Shown: positions 15,242 through 24,077, numbered from the stretch's first letter. The stretch is 24,377 nt of DNA from Bacilli bacterium (GCA_022801735.1 JAAWSW010000010.1:1-24377), one strand, 5' to 3'. Program-made: numbers and translations. The notes: generated from the sequence alone by a model not told the origin.

Positions 15242-16143
15242 TATTCCGCCCCCACATCTTCATTATAATATTTTTCTCCACTTAGGATAAAATATGTATT
15301 TAACCATATAATTCCGTGAAGTAATAACTGAACTATCCAATTATCTAACATTTCGTTATATGTTTCAACTCCAAGCAGGAATTGTACTAACATAACCATT
15401 AAATATAAGACAATTCCAAATTGTAAGAACTTTTTATGGAAACCTGCTCTATCGATACGGTCACGATAAACTGCTTCAACTAATAGGTCGATATCTTGAC
15501 TCATATTTTCTAATGATTCTCCTGAGTCTCTTGAACCTTCATTAGTTATTTGCAAGAATAATTGATGCATATTTTTTACTATATAAAAGTCATATTTTTG
15601 GTTAAACATTTTTACTGCTTCATCAATTGTTCCGTTTTCATATGCCATATCTATCATTAATTTTACATCAGATTTTACTGGATCTTCTAATACACCTGAT
15701 TCATATACACCTTCTATGGCTTTTACGAATGCTTGTGTGGTTCCAAATTCCATAATGGTATTTGTTGTATAAACTTGTATTTGTTCAAATATAAATTCAC
15801 TATATACTCTTTTACAACGTAAATATGTAAGAAAAGGTATTACTAAAAGTGAAACGGCTGCATAAATAATTGAAATAACAATATTGTAAAAGTATAAGTA
15901 TGTAACAATTGCTGAACCTGCAGCAAATACCACACCTTGAATTAAATATTGTTTTGTTGTATATTCTTGGCCTAATTCTTTAACCTTTTCTCTTATTACT
16001 CTAAATGAATAAGGAGCATATTTGTTATAAATTGAACCTACTTGTTTATTAACAAATTTATAGACATTTGTCTTTTCGTTACTACGATAAATAACTATGA
16101 AAATTGCTAACGCAACTACTAGTGCGAATATTATAAATGTCAT
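15241..16143 (-). CDS. tadB: TadB-like pilus assembly platform protein
   Basis: A 300-residue integral membrane protein. Helices near 2-19, 68-106 and two at 243-287 flank a cytoplasmic helical T2SSF-like domain with EGVYESGVLEDPVKSDVK and ITNEGSRDSGESLENMSQDI, patterns common in TadB. Platform proteins convert ATPase motion into pilin insertion. It lies between the CpaF-like ATPase gene (12 bases upstream) and the TadC-like gene (TAATG overlap), the canonical cpaF-tadB-tadC order. RBS GAGGAGGGG. No missing segments are apparent. Confidence 0.8.
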   Translation of the reverse strand: MTFIIFALVVALAIFIVIYRSNEKTNVYKFVNKQVGSIYNKYAPYSFRVIREKVKELGQEYTTKQYLIQGVVFAAGSAIVTYLYFYNIVISIIYAAVSLLVIPFLTYLRCKRVYSEFIFEQIQVYTTNTIMEFGTTQAFVKAIEGVYESGVLEDPVKSDVKLMIDMAYENGTIDEAVKMFNQKYDFYIVKNMHQLFLQITNEGSRDSGESLENMSQDIDLLVEAVYRDRIDRAGFHKKFLQFGIVLYLMVMLVQFLLGVETYNEMLDNWIVQLLLHGIIWLNTYFILSGEKYYNEDVGAE

Positions 16144-16155
16144 TTTTCCCCTCCT

Positions 16156-17589
16156 CTATTCAAATAAATTTTCGCTTGTTTGTGATTGTATTGTTTGATT
16201 TGTCATTGGTTGACTTACTATATTAGGATTATTTGTTTGTATACCAATATTTGGATTTACTGATTGTTGTGTGGGTTGTGCAACTGGCGATGGTTTAACT
16301 AGTGTTTGAGCAACTGGAGTTTGTCCTACTGTCTGTGATTGTGCTAGTGTTTGGACTTGTGTATTTACAGATCTTACAGTTTGCGCTCCTATTGTTGGGG
16401 CGGGATTTGTTTGACCTGTAGGTGCTGTATTTGGTTTTGCTGGTCCAAACAATAAATTTTCAGCAGGGGTGTCAGTTGATTGATACATTTTTTTCATTTG
16501 TTCATTTTCTGATTCACTTACTGGTATATTTTCTCCTAATAATCTCATTTCTTTTGGTAAGAAAACACCTTGAACTTCTAAGTAATCTAATAAATATTTA
16601 CTTGGATTTTTACGTGTTATTTTCCCATTTGCGATTTTTCTATAAATTGTATTTGATTCTGCTTTATTATCTTCTGTAACATAAAATTCAGTTACTTCGG
16701 CTATTTCACGGATAAATTTATGTGTTTCTTTATCAGTGTAACCTCTAACATAGATGCCTATTTGAACGTATCTATGAATTGTTTTTAAAAACTGGTCTAT
16801 TTCTTGACTTGTTTCTAACAAACTATACATACGATTTGGTATTGAAGCAGCCTTATCTGCATGGATAGTTGATAGAATATAGTGCCCTGATGAAATTGAA
16901 TTTCTAACAGCAAGAACGGCTTCTGCACTACGAACCTCTGATAGTAAAATCCATTTAGGATTCTGACGCATACATGTTTCTAATACATCTGAGTATGATG
17001 CAATATTATTAGTTTTCATTGCGACAATGTCACGATGCGGAAAGATTCTATCTAAATGCAATTCAAGAGTATCTTCAATTGTGATGATTTTTTCATCTTC
17101 TTTAATTTTTGAAGCCAAATACTTGATTAACTCGGTTTTCCCTGATCCAGTTTCTCCACAAGCAATTATATTACAATGACCTTTAATACAATATTCTAAG
17201 AAATCGTGTATGTCAGTTTCTATATATTTTTCTTTTATTATAGTTTCTTTTTGTAATCTAATTTTTGCTGGTGTCTTACGTATAACGCAGGCAACACCGT
17301 TGGTTGCAATTGAATCATGTACAAAGTTTAAACGAAGTTCAGCACTTTCAGCGTCTAAGAATGGGTGAGCCATGTTAAATGTTTTTCCCATAACGTTTGA
17401 ACACTGAAAGGCTAATTTTTCCATAAATGCATCGTTTATATTTGGATTTTCTACTCTATAAATACCTTTTGATAAAGTTTTTAAATGGATTTGACCACCA
17501 TTTGAGTATGACATATCTGTTATATCATCATCATTTAAATATTCTTTTAATGGCCCAAAGTCTATTTGGTCAAACATATTCCCATTCAT
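16156..17589 (-). CDS. cpaF: CpaF/TadA-like secretion ATPase with long disordered tail
   Basis: A 477-residue cytoplasmic ATPase of the VirB11/GspE superfamily that powers Tad pilus assembly. Seen: N-terminal domain 1-130, Walker A GETGSGKT (145-152), Asp box IITIEDTLEL (168-177), Walker B WILLSEVRSAEA (213-224) and His box GHYILSTIHAD (235-245), all intact. The N-terminus is shorter than in many CpaF proteins. The last 95 or so residues, after LLFGPAKP, are rich in Gln, Thr, Pro, Asn and Val with repeated AQT/VAQ-like units, without predicted fold, which is unusual for this family. It starts 3 bases after the cpaB-like stop. It is the only VirB11-superfamily ATPase in the window, so it might also serve the adjacent T4SS (speculative). 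Confidence 0.88.
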   Translation of the reverse strand: MNGNMFDQIDFGPLKEYLNDDDITDMSYSNGGQIHLKTLSKGIYRVENPNINDAFMEKLAFQCSNVMGKTFNMAHPFLDAESAELRLNFVHDSIATNGVACVIRKTPAKIRLQKETIIKEKYIETDIHDFLEYCIKGHCNIIACGETGSGKTELIKYLASKIKEDEKIITIEDTLELHLDRIFPHRDIVAMKTNNIASYSDVLETCMRQNPKWILLSEVRSAEAVLAVRNSISSGHYILSTIHADKAASIPNRMYSLLETSQEIDQFLKTIHRYVQIGIYVRGYTDKETHKFIREIAEVTEFYVTEDNKAESNTIYRKIANGKITRKNPSKYLLDYLEVQGVFLPKEMRLLGENIPVSESENEQMKKMYQSTDTPAENLLFGPAKPNTAPTGQTNPAPTIGAQTVRSVNTQVQTLAQSQTVGQTPVAQTLVKPSPVAQPTQQSVNPNIGIQTNNPNIVSQPMTNQTIQSQTSENLFE

Positions 17590-17592
17590 ATG

Positions 17593-18672
17593 TTATTGCT
17601 CCAAGATTCCATTATTTGTATTTGTGTTTGTTGTCGCAGTAAATGCTTGTTCTAATCTATGTTCTGTTCCATCTTTTTCAGTAACTAATGCAACTAATGT
17701 TCCATTTCCTTTTAATGTTACAGAGGCTGATGTTTTTGTTACAGTTCCTTTTTCTGGGTTAATTCCTAAAGCAGCATCATAAGTTACTGTATATGTACAA
17801 GTATATTTACTCTTACACTCTTTAGGAAATTTAATTGTTGCTTTATTATTTGTAACTTTTACTGTAGGTGCTAATGTATCTGTTTCTGTTTTTGTAGTAA
17901 CTGGGATATTAACAGCATGAGCTTCTATATAATCTGCTAATTGTTGTGTTGATACTTCTGTTGCTCCTTCTGTACTAACTGCTCCTCCATGTGGAACTGG
18001 GAATAATTCTACTCCAAGTGAACCCATATAAGTTGCTTTTAATAATAATGCATGTATTTCTTCTGGAATTCCAAAGATCATCATTGATGGGCTTCTATCT
18101 TCACTTGTATTTTCAAATACATCTCTACCTGATGAATCTTTAACTGCTAAAACTTCTACGTTTTCTACTAGTTTTCCTAACATTACTTTTTCATCTGTTC
18201 CATTACCAGTTTTCATATAAATGTCGATTTTATTACCTGGGAATATTGAATTACCATAAGTACTTTCAATATCTACTGGGAAGTTAAATACGATTTCTCC
18301 TTTTTTAACTTTGACAAATACTGAATCTGGTAATTTACTTTTTTCAACTACTGTATCTGTATAAAACATGCTTCCTTTTGGAATTACTGAGTTGATGTTT
18401 GAGTATTTTCCAACCACATTATTTTTATTACGGATAACATTATCACTTAATGAAATGTTTGGCATTGATACCATTTGTACCATGTCATCAGTTATTTCTG
18501 TTCTTGGTTGAATTGTATCTACTGCAACAGGAACATTTACTGGTTCTACTGCTTTGTTGATTTGTGTACTATAACCGATATATAGAAGTACTAGTATTCC
18601 TATTACTCCTAAGATTGTTATTGTGTTTTTGTTTTTCAAAAACCTTTGCGCCGAAGCTACAAAATTATTCAT
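17593..18672 (-). CDS. cpaB: CpaB/RcpC-like SAF-domain protein with C-terminal Ig-like extension
   Basis: A 359-residue bitopic membrane protein. One helix (about 17-35), a SAF domain (about 45-112, with TEITDDMVQMV and VIPKGSMFYTDTVV) and an RcpC/CpaB domain (about 117-215, with FPGNKIDIYM) are standard for Tad systems. CpaB guides or stabilises the pilus outside the membrane. In addition, residues about 262-345 form a beta-rich domain with LAPTVKVTNNKATIKF and two cysteines (KECKSKYTC), resembling a bacterial Ig-like fold, then a Thr/Asn tail. The extension may reach through or bind the thick Gram-positive wall (inference). RBS GAGGAGA; the stop is 3 bases before the cpaF-like gene. Confidence 0.8.
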   Translation of the reverse strand: MNNFVASAQRFLKNKNTITILGVIGILVLLYIGYSTQINKAVEPVNVPVAVDTIQPRTEITDDMVQMVSMPNISLSDNVIRNKNNVVGKYSNINSVIPKGSMFYTDTVVEKSKLPDSVFVKVKKGEIVFNFPVDIESTYGNSIFPGNKIDIYMKTGNGTDEKVMLGKLVENVEVLAVKDSSGRDVFENTSEDRSPSMMIFGIPEEIHALLLKATYMGSLGVELFPVPHGGAVSTEGATEVSTQQLADYIEAHAVNIPVTTKTETDTLAPTVKVTNNKATIKFPKECKSKYTCTYTVTYDAALGINPEKGTVTKTSASVTLKGNGTLVALVTEKDGTEHRLEQAFTATTNTNTNNGILEQ

Positions 18673-18705
18673 AATCTTTCTCCTCTTCTTTCTTTTATTT
18701 TTTTA

Positions 18706-19128
18706 TTAGTAAGGTGTTTCTAATATTGCATCTATTTTATTACTAATATCAAAACCTTCGTTACTTTCACCATTTGGTAAGGCTGCTGTAACACTGTTTG
18801 TTCCACTTGAACTTGTTACTTTTACACTTACCTTTGGTGGCAATTCATTTACATCATAGAATTTTATATTATAATTTCTTGATAAGTTAGCATTATCTGC
18901 ATATCTTCTTACAAAGTTTTCTACAAATTTTTCTTTATTTATTTTATAATATCCTGTTTTTCTAAAATAGGCATAGTCTACTGAATCCCACATGGCGGCT
19001 TCGGTAACTTCTTTTAACATTTGGGAATTGTGTTCGTCTGTATTAGTGATAGTTTGAAAGAAAGCAATAAATAGTATAGAGGCTACTCCAATCATAACTA
19101 CCATAATTCCCCAAAAGGATTTATTCAC
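18706..19128 (-). CDS. TadE-like pseudopilin or single-pass Tad accessory protein
   Basis: A 140-residue protein. MNKSFWG leads directly into one hydrophobic helix (about 7-28), then a helical stalk TNTDEHNSQMLKEVTEAAMW and a soluble domain of about 90 residues. The layout is that of a pseudopilin; I believe similar uncharacterised Bacillota proteins are grouped as DUF5411, unverified. The start is GTG at 19126-19128, only 6 bases after the stop of the large exported protein, with the ribosome site (AGGTGAT) in that junction. It directly precedes the cpaB-like gene (33-base gap), so it is part of the Tad module, probably a minor pilin. Confidence 0.7.
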   Translation of the reverse strand: MNKSFWGIMVVMIGVASILFIAFFQTITNTDEHNSQMLKEVTEAAMWDSVDYAYFRKTGYYKINKEKFVENFVRRYADNANLSRNYNIKFYDVNELPPKVSVKVTSSSGTNSVTAALPNGESNEGFDISNKIDAILETPY

Positions 19129-19134
19129 TTTCTA

Positions 19135-21750
19135 TCACCTACCCCTTTCTGCACAGGTTAGTAAATCATTATAGTTTGCTGTGTTACAAACTCCTGTTAG
19201 ATTTAAACCATATTTACTATCTCTTAAGAAGGTACTCTTACATGTTCCTTTGTCACAAGTTAATGTGAAGTCATCATATTTATGATCTCCTTCTTTGTTG
19301 TATTTTCTAATTGCTTTCATATTTGTTGAATTTAAATCTACTTCATATAATGGAGTTAAATCATAAACACTCTCATCTTTATTTTTTCTATTGTTTTGAA
19401 TGTGAGTTGTCGCTACATTATTTGTGTTTTTACAATTAACTTTTCCTGTTTTTGTGTTGTATGAACACCAGTTTGCTCCTGTTTGTCTTTGATAGTTTGT
19501 TTGTCCTGGAAATGGATTTTTTAAATCTATTGTTCTATAGATTATTGTGTTCCCTCTTCCTGGACATTCTGCTTCATATTGAGCCTTAGTTACTATTTGT
19601 CCATGTTGTCCATAATATTTTCCATCTACTATCTTACAGAAATTTGGACACTCTACTAGATATTCTTCTTTTGTTATTTCTTTACCATCTTGTCCATAGT
19701 ATTTTCCATTTTCTATTTTACATGCTGGACAATCTTTTGCATATTGTGCTGCACTTACTGGTGTTCCATTTTTTCCATAATATGTTCCATCTACTATTTG
19801 ACATTTTGGTTTTGTTGTTGGACATTCTCCATCTGTTGAACACACATTTTCATCACATAGCATTTCTCCTTCTGGACAAACACCAATGTTACAAACGTAT
19901 TTATTTGTTCCTGTTATTTGTGTGTAACATTTTCCTGCTTTATTTGTTGTTCTTTCTGCTACACATGTATTAAATTTATTTGTTCCATATCCATATAGTT
20001 TCGCACATGCTGATTGTTTTATTTGTGCTTTTTCTTCTGCGTTTAATCCACCATTCTTATGTTTCTTATACAAGTTATCTGTAACGCTATTACTACTTGC
20101 ATCTTTAAAATAATTATTTTTTGCATTAAATGCTTTTTTTATCAATGTGTATGGATCTTCACTGTTGCTTGGCAAACTATAGTTAAATGTTACTGTTCCT
20201 GCTATTCCTTTATTTTCTTTTGTTGCATAATTACCATTTGATATTGGTAAATTTGATGTTTCTACATCTAAGAAATGTTTTATCACATCATTTGCAGGTT
20301 TTTTCAACGATGATACACCATCTCTTTGATTTACCCATCTATAAGTATCTTCTGGTAATTCATAATATTTGCTTACAGTAGATTTTAACATAACTGTTGA
20401 TGTGCCTACTGTGCTTTCTATATATTCATCTTTTGTTATTGTTCTATTTTTGTTTTCTTCTAATGTAATTGTTGGATTATATTTAGAATTTTTATAATTT
20501 TCTTTATATTTTAATTTTATTGTACCTGTACTTCCTGCAGCATTCCCAGTACGAGTTTTTGCTGAATTTGCAAATGATTTTAAACATGCTTTTTGACCAC
20601 TATCTTGTGCTCGGCATTCTCTTACTTTTTCTACTTTTATTTGTTTATAGTTTGGTATTCCATTTGCATATATTGCTGTTCCTAATTTATTGATTGTAAA
20701 GAATCTTCCTGCTTCTGTTGTGATTTTATCATTAGCGTTTGGAAATGTTACTTTATATTCTTCTCGGCAATAAACTGTACAGTTACCTATTTTTTTAGGA
20801 TAATATTTTTTTGCATTTTCTATATTACTGTCTTTTGACATTAAAATTGAAGTCCAATCAGTAGTATCTTGTATTAAGTAACTTCCTTTATCATTGGTCG
20901 AATCACAATTTTCACATGCTGCATCTATTGAATAGTCTTGTCCACCTGCATATTTGTTTGGAAACCAAATTATATTGTAACCTATTCCTTTATTCCAATC
21001 GGCAAAATTGGCTTTTGACCATGAATAGTCATTACCATTTTTAACTCCCACATCATGTCTTTTAGTCCAAAGGTCGTCTTGTGATGATGCGGGTTTTCCT
21101 GCGCCTAAAAAGTCCCCTTCGCCATTGGCTGTAGTCCAACCTTCAGAGGCGGCCATTTTTCTAGGGTATGCTTTTGTTACCTTTCCATTTTGGCACCACG
21201 CTGCAAGTCTTTGAACAAATATTCTATATCCTACTTTATTAATTCCTGGAGGAGTTTCGTGTTTTTTCCCTGTAATTTGACTTGTTGTAATACCAAAATC
21301 TTTAACAAATTTATCAGGATTTAAATTTTTATCAATCCATCCTTCGCGTTCTAGTTTTTCCACATCAACGCTTCTATTGTTTATTTTAGAAGCAAGATCA
21401 TATAACGGACCACTTGTAATCAATGTTTTTTGGGTGGCCTTTGAATTCGCAAAACTTTGAACCGAACTTTTGAAATTAGCATTAGGGTTTTTACTCAGCA
21501 TAATCACTGTAGAAGCAATTGTATTTTTCTTTTTTCCATCATAGTATATTAATTCCATGAAATATGCATCTCTATTTTCACTTTTTCCGCAATCATGATA
21601 TATAGATGAAGTTCCCCCGATGTTTCCAGATCCTCCACCTCCAGAACCTCCAGTACCTCCACCACCTTGAGCATTAGCGATTATATTATAACCAAACAGT
21701 GATATTATCAAAATTACTATAGGTATTAAAAATTTTATCAACTTATTCAT
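19135..21750 (-). CDS. Large exported protein with tandem YYG repeats, possible tip or surface adhesin
   Basis: An 871-residue protein with signal peptide (about 1-28, ending ANA) and a Gly/Ser-rich linker (about 30-47), then a long cysteine-containing extracellular region with no family I recognise. Residues about 650-733 hold three tandem repeats of 27-28 residues, consensus C-x-I-x-(D/N)-G-x-Y-Y-G-x-x-G-x-x-(V/I)-(S/T)-x-x-x-Y-x-x-x-C. No LPxTG signal or C-terminal helix is visible. I chose the ATG at 21748-21750, behind AGGAGG at 5-base spacing, over an upstream frame start inside the previous gene. Neighbours at both ends belong to the putative machine, and its size and export make it the best candidate for an adhesin, tip or secreted partner; this is inference. 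Confidence 0.8.
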   Translation of the reverse strand: MNKLIKFLIPIVILIISLFGYNIIANAQGGGGTGGSGGGGSGNIGGTSSIYHDCGKSENRDAYFMELIYYDGKKKNTIASTVIMLSKNPNANFKSSVQSFANSKATQKTLITSGPLYDLASKINNRSVDVEKLEREGWIDKNLNPDKFVKDFGITTSQITGKKHETPPGINKVGYRIFVQRLAAWCQNGKVTKAYPRKMAASEGWTTANGEGDFLGAGKPASSQDDLWTKRHDVGVKNGNDYSWSKANFADWNKGIGYNIIWFPNKYAGGQDYSIDAACENCDSTNDKGSYLIQDTTDWTSILMSKDSNIENAKKYYPKKIGNCTVYCREEYKVTFPNANDKITTEAGRFFTINKLGTAIYANGIPNYKQIKVEKVRECRAQDSGQKACLKSFANSAKTRTGNAAGSTGTIKLKYKENYKNSKYNPTITLEENKNRTITKDEYIESTVGTSTVMLKSTVSKYYELPEDTYRWVNQRDGVSSLKKPANDVIKHFLDVETSNLPISNGNYATKENKGIAGTVTFNYSLPSNSEDPYTLIKKAFNAKNNYFKDASSNSVTDNLYKKHKNGGLNAEEKAQIKQSACAKLYGYGTNKFNTCVAERTTNKAGKCYTQITGTNKYVCNIGVCPEGEMLCDENVCSTDGECPTTKPKCQIVDGTYYGKNGTPVSAAQYAKDCPACKIENGKYYGQDGKEITKEEYLVECPNFCKIVDGKYYGQHGQIVTKAQYEAECPGRGNTIIYRTIDLKNPFPGQTNYQRQTGANWCSYNTKTGKVNCKNTNNVATTHIQNNRKNKDESVYDLTPLYEVDLNSTNMKAIRKYNKEGDHKYDDFTLTCDKGTCKSTFLRDSKYGLNLTGVCNTANYNDLLTCAERGR
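19560..19803 (-). repeat. Three in-frame tandem repeats of 81-84 bases
   Basis: Repeat units begin at the Cys codons at 19801-19803, 19720-19722 and 19636-19638 (spacing 81 and 84 bases) and encode CQIVDGTYYG, CKIENGKYYG and CKIVDGKYYG respectively. DNA copies are diverged while the protein pattern is kept, so they are under coding selection, not a recent slippage product. Confidence 0.85.
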
Positions 21751-21760
21751 AAAAACCTCC

Positions 21761-22399
21761 TTACATTTTACCAAAATGTTTTTTTCTTATAAATATAATT
21801 ACGATTAATGCAATTATAGCAATAACGGTAGCAATAATAATGCTTTTATTTTTTTCTAAAAAATATGATATAGCATTCTCATTATCAATATTCTCTTTTA
21901 CTTTTTGTTGACTCTTCTGCTTTTCTAATTCTTCGTTGAATTGTGCTTCAGAGTTTGGTTCTGCATTCCACAAATCACAGAATTTAAAATCTGAATTTTG
22001 CTTGCATTCTTCACTTCTGCTATAAGGATTATAAGATGGCATATTAACATGCTGTGTCATTAATAGTTCTCCTCTACAAGCAGGGTCGTTTGAATATATT
22101 TTAAATGTTGCTGATGAAACGTCTCCATAATTCACTTGTTTTTCACCAGTACCTAAAATTGTTAAGCCATTATAATCGTCAACAATATAAATATCATTAG
22201 TTAAATTTGTAATAAAAATCTTAAAAAGCGGCCTTAATTCTACGGTCTCTTGCATTTCAAATGTATAACTAAATTTAACATTAGCGGCTATTTTAGAAAG
22301 TTCAGCTTGCCTTTCATATGAACACTGTGCATTTGATACTAGTGGGAATATAAATAAACTTCCTAAAAATACAAATAAATATTTATAAACTCTTTTCAA
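21761..22399 (-). CDS. Signal-peptide protein with extracellular domain and C-terminal membrane anchor
   Basis: A 212-residue protein. Signal peptide about 1-24 (ending SNA, then QC), an extracellular beta-rich domain to about residue 130 with cysteines in QCSYE, DPACRGE and a CKQNSDFKFCD pair, a charged helical spacer (EKQKSQQKVKENIDNENA), and a membrane helix (about 188-206) followed by RKKHFGKM. The topology resembles a pilus-base or sortase-independent surface protein. The start is TTG at 22397-22399 behind AGGAGG with a 7-base spacer; no closer ATG fits. The stop at 21761 lies just before the large exported gene's start. Family not recognised. Confidence 0.76.
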   Translation of the reverse strand: MKRVYKYLFVFLGSLFIFPLVSNAQCSYERQAELSKIAANVKFSYTFEMQETVELRPLFKIFITNLTNDIYIVDDYNGLTILGTGEKQVNYGDVSSATFKIYSNDPACRGELLMTQHVNMPSYNPYSRSEECKQNSDFKFCDLWNAEPNSEAQFNEELEKQKSQQKVKENIDNENAISYFLEKNKSIIIATVIAIIALIVIIFIRKKHFGKM

Positions 22400-22418
22400 G
22401 GCTTAGCCTCCTTTCTTT

Positions 22419-22427
22419 ATTATAACA
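22419..22427 (-). promoter_or_regulatory. Extended -10 promoter ahead of the 212-residue gene
   Basis: Minus-strand TGTTATAAT (TATAAT at 22419-22424) in the 36-base gap, with no clear -35 and only about 20 bases before the TTG start. It is part of a recurring TATGTTATAAT string in this cluster, so an internal promoter is plausible though unproven. Confidence 0.45.
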
Positions 22428-22435
22428 TACTATTT

Positions 22436-24046
22436 TTATTTTAGTATATATTTATAGTTATAATCTCTTACATTAAATGTAAAGTAAATCTCACTTGCAT
22501 TTTTTACATCTTGATTAACTTCTATGTAATAATAATTATCAGTTCCTGTTTCTGGTTTTATATTTTTTGAATCTATTTTATGAGAATACCAACTATCGTT
22601 TATTTTATAGTTAATTGTTCCAAAAGCATTTAAAAAATAATATAGGTCTGTAACATCATCAATATTTGATGTTTCGTCCACTTCAAATTCTCCATTAATT
22701 CTCATTAATGTTTTGAAATAATTTCCTGTTGCAGTTGGGGTTACATATTCATATGATGGATAGCATTTATTCTTATTTATACAAAAGTTATAATTTATTT
22801 TAAATTTATTATCTATAGCAATGTCTTCTATTAATAATTCTGAATTGCCTAGTATACTACCTGAGAATGATAATGTTTCTTTTATGTTTTCTGTTTCTAC
22901 TTCTTTTATATTTGTTAAATCTTTTGGATTTAATTTGACATAACTACTTTTGGCACCCATCTCACCTTTTACGTAACTAACGTTATCATTAACTTTTAAT
23001 GTTAGATTTTTATCTATTATACTTGTTGGTATTTCAAAAGTTAAAATATAACTATCAAATTCTGTATCTAGAGTTTGTCCAGTATATGGTGTTCCTATAT
23101 CTGTTAATCCGCTATTATATTTTGAGGTTTGTCCATAGGAATTATTACCTACTCTTATTGTCATTAATCCTGTGTTTAATGTTTTTTCATCGTCTTGATA
23201 TACACTTTTAACATCAAATTTTATAACTAATAAACTAGTGTCGTTTGTAAGTTGTTTTCCATTTTGATCAGTTTTAGTAATGTAACTATTTTTTACGTTC
23301 ATCACTACACCACTTGCTTGAAAATTTTTTCCTTCTTTATAGTCTGCTCTATAGACGCTTCTATTTAAGAAAAATAGGAAGGTGATTACAATTACAATTA
23401 TAATTAATATTAAGTTGACAAGAAATTTGTGTTCTGTATATGTATGAAGAATATTTCTAGCACTTCTTCTAAAGTTACGTTTCATTTTATTTTTATCAAA
23501 TTCAACTGCAACTTCGAATTCTTCATTATCTTTTGTGTCGATATCTAGTTCTTGAAGGTCTGCTCCAAAGTTAAATCCTTTTATATCAAATCCAGTCGCT
23601 CTTATTAATGTTAAAATTAAACTTACTGATTGTAGAGCCAAAGCAAGCATCGTAATGTCTCTAAATGCTTTTGATACACGGATATCTAAAATTGCTTCAT
23701 TAACTCCTCTTAACACACCTGAATCAACGCCATATAAAATTATAACTGCTATATATAATATTAAATTGAATATATAAAGTTTTTTTGGTTTACCTTTGAC
23801 TATTAATACAGAAAGGACTACTACTATAAATATAACAATAAACAAAGCAAGAATAAAACTATATAGATTTATATAGTTCCCAAGTATAAAACCGTTACTA
23901 GCAGTAACGTAATCATTAATATATTCATTAAAGAACTTGACTATTATTCCTGTTCGATAAATTAAAAAGCACATCAAAATAGCCATTATCAAGTTTATTA
24001 ATTTAAAATATCTAATGAAAAATGCATATGGCTTCCTAAGTATCAT
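22436..24046 (-). CDS. Polytopic membrane protein with large extracellular domain
   Basis: A 536-residue protein of unknown function. Four N-terminal helices (about 14-32, 55-84, 90-108, 128-148) are followed by a cytoplasmic charged segment (about 155-207), a fifth helix (about 208-229) and a beta-rich domain of about 305 residues outside the membrane containing the motifs YTGQTLDTEFDSYILTF and CINKNKCYP (two cysteines). It is the first gene after the cluster promoter, so it is probably part of the operon; a membrane platform for the exported proteins that follow is one idea. RBS AAAGGGG precedes the ATG at 24044-24046. Confidence 0.75.
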   Translation of the reverse strand: MILRKPYAFFIRYFKLINLIMAILMCFLIYRTGIIVKFFNEYINDYVTASNGFILGNYINLYSFILALFIVIFIVVVLSVLIVKGKPKKLYIFNLILYIAVIILYGVDSGVLRGVNEAILDIRVSKAFRDITMLALALQSVSLILTLIRATGFDIKGFNFGADLQELDIDTKDNEEFEVAVEFDKNKMKRNFRRSARNILHTYTEHKFLVNLILIIIVIVITFLFFLNRSVYRADYKEGKNFQASGVVMNVKNSYITKTDQNGKQLTNDTSLLVIKFDVKSVYQDDEKTLNTGLMTIRVGNNSYGQTSKYNSGLTDIGTPYTGQTLDTEFDSYILTFEIPTSIIDKNLTLKVNDNVSYVKGEMGAKSSYVKLNPKDLTNIKEVETENIKETLSFSGSILGNSELLIEDIAIDNKFKINYNFCINKNKCYPSYEYVTPTATGNYFKTLMRINGEFEVDETSNIDDVTDLYYFLNAFGTINYKINDSWYSHKIDSKNIKPETGTDNYYYIEVNQDVKNASEIYFTFNVRDYNYKYILK

Positions 24047-24077
24047 ATAAAAGCCCCTTTCCTATTATCTATTTTAT

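Noticed and set aside
12176..19128. Competence (ComG) or type IVa pilus operon
   Set aside because: Two half-size platform proteins, a SAF-domain CpaB and a CpaF-type ATPase are Tad features; no ComGC-type GFxxxE pilins are seen.
19560..19803. CRISPR-like or satellite repeat
   Set aside because: Only three units, diverged at DNA level, in frame and conserved as protein repeats.
1620..24046. Ordinary integrative conjugative element
   Set aside because: No relaxase, VirD4, integrase, replication gene or attachment repeats are visible in the window; this remains open if they lie outside.
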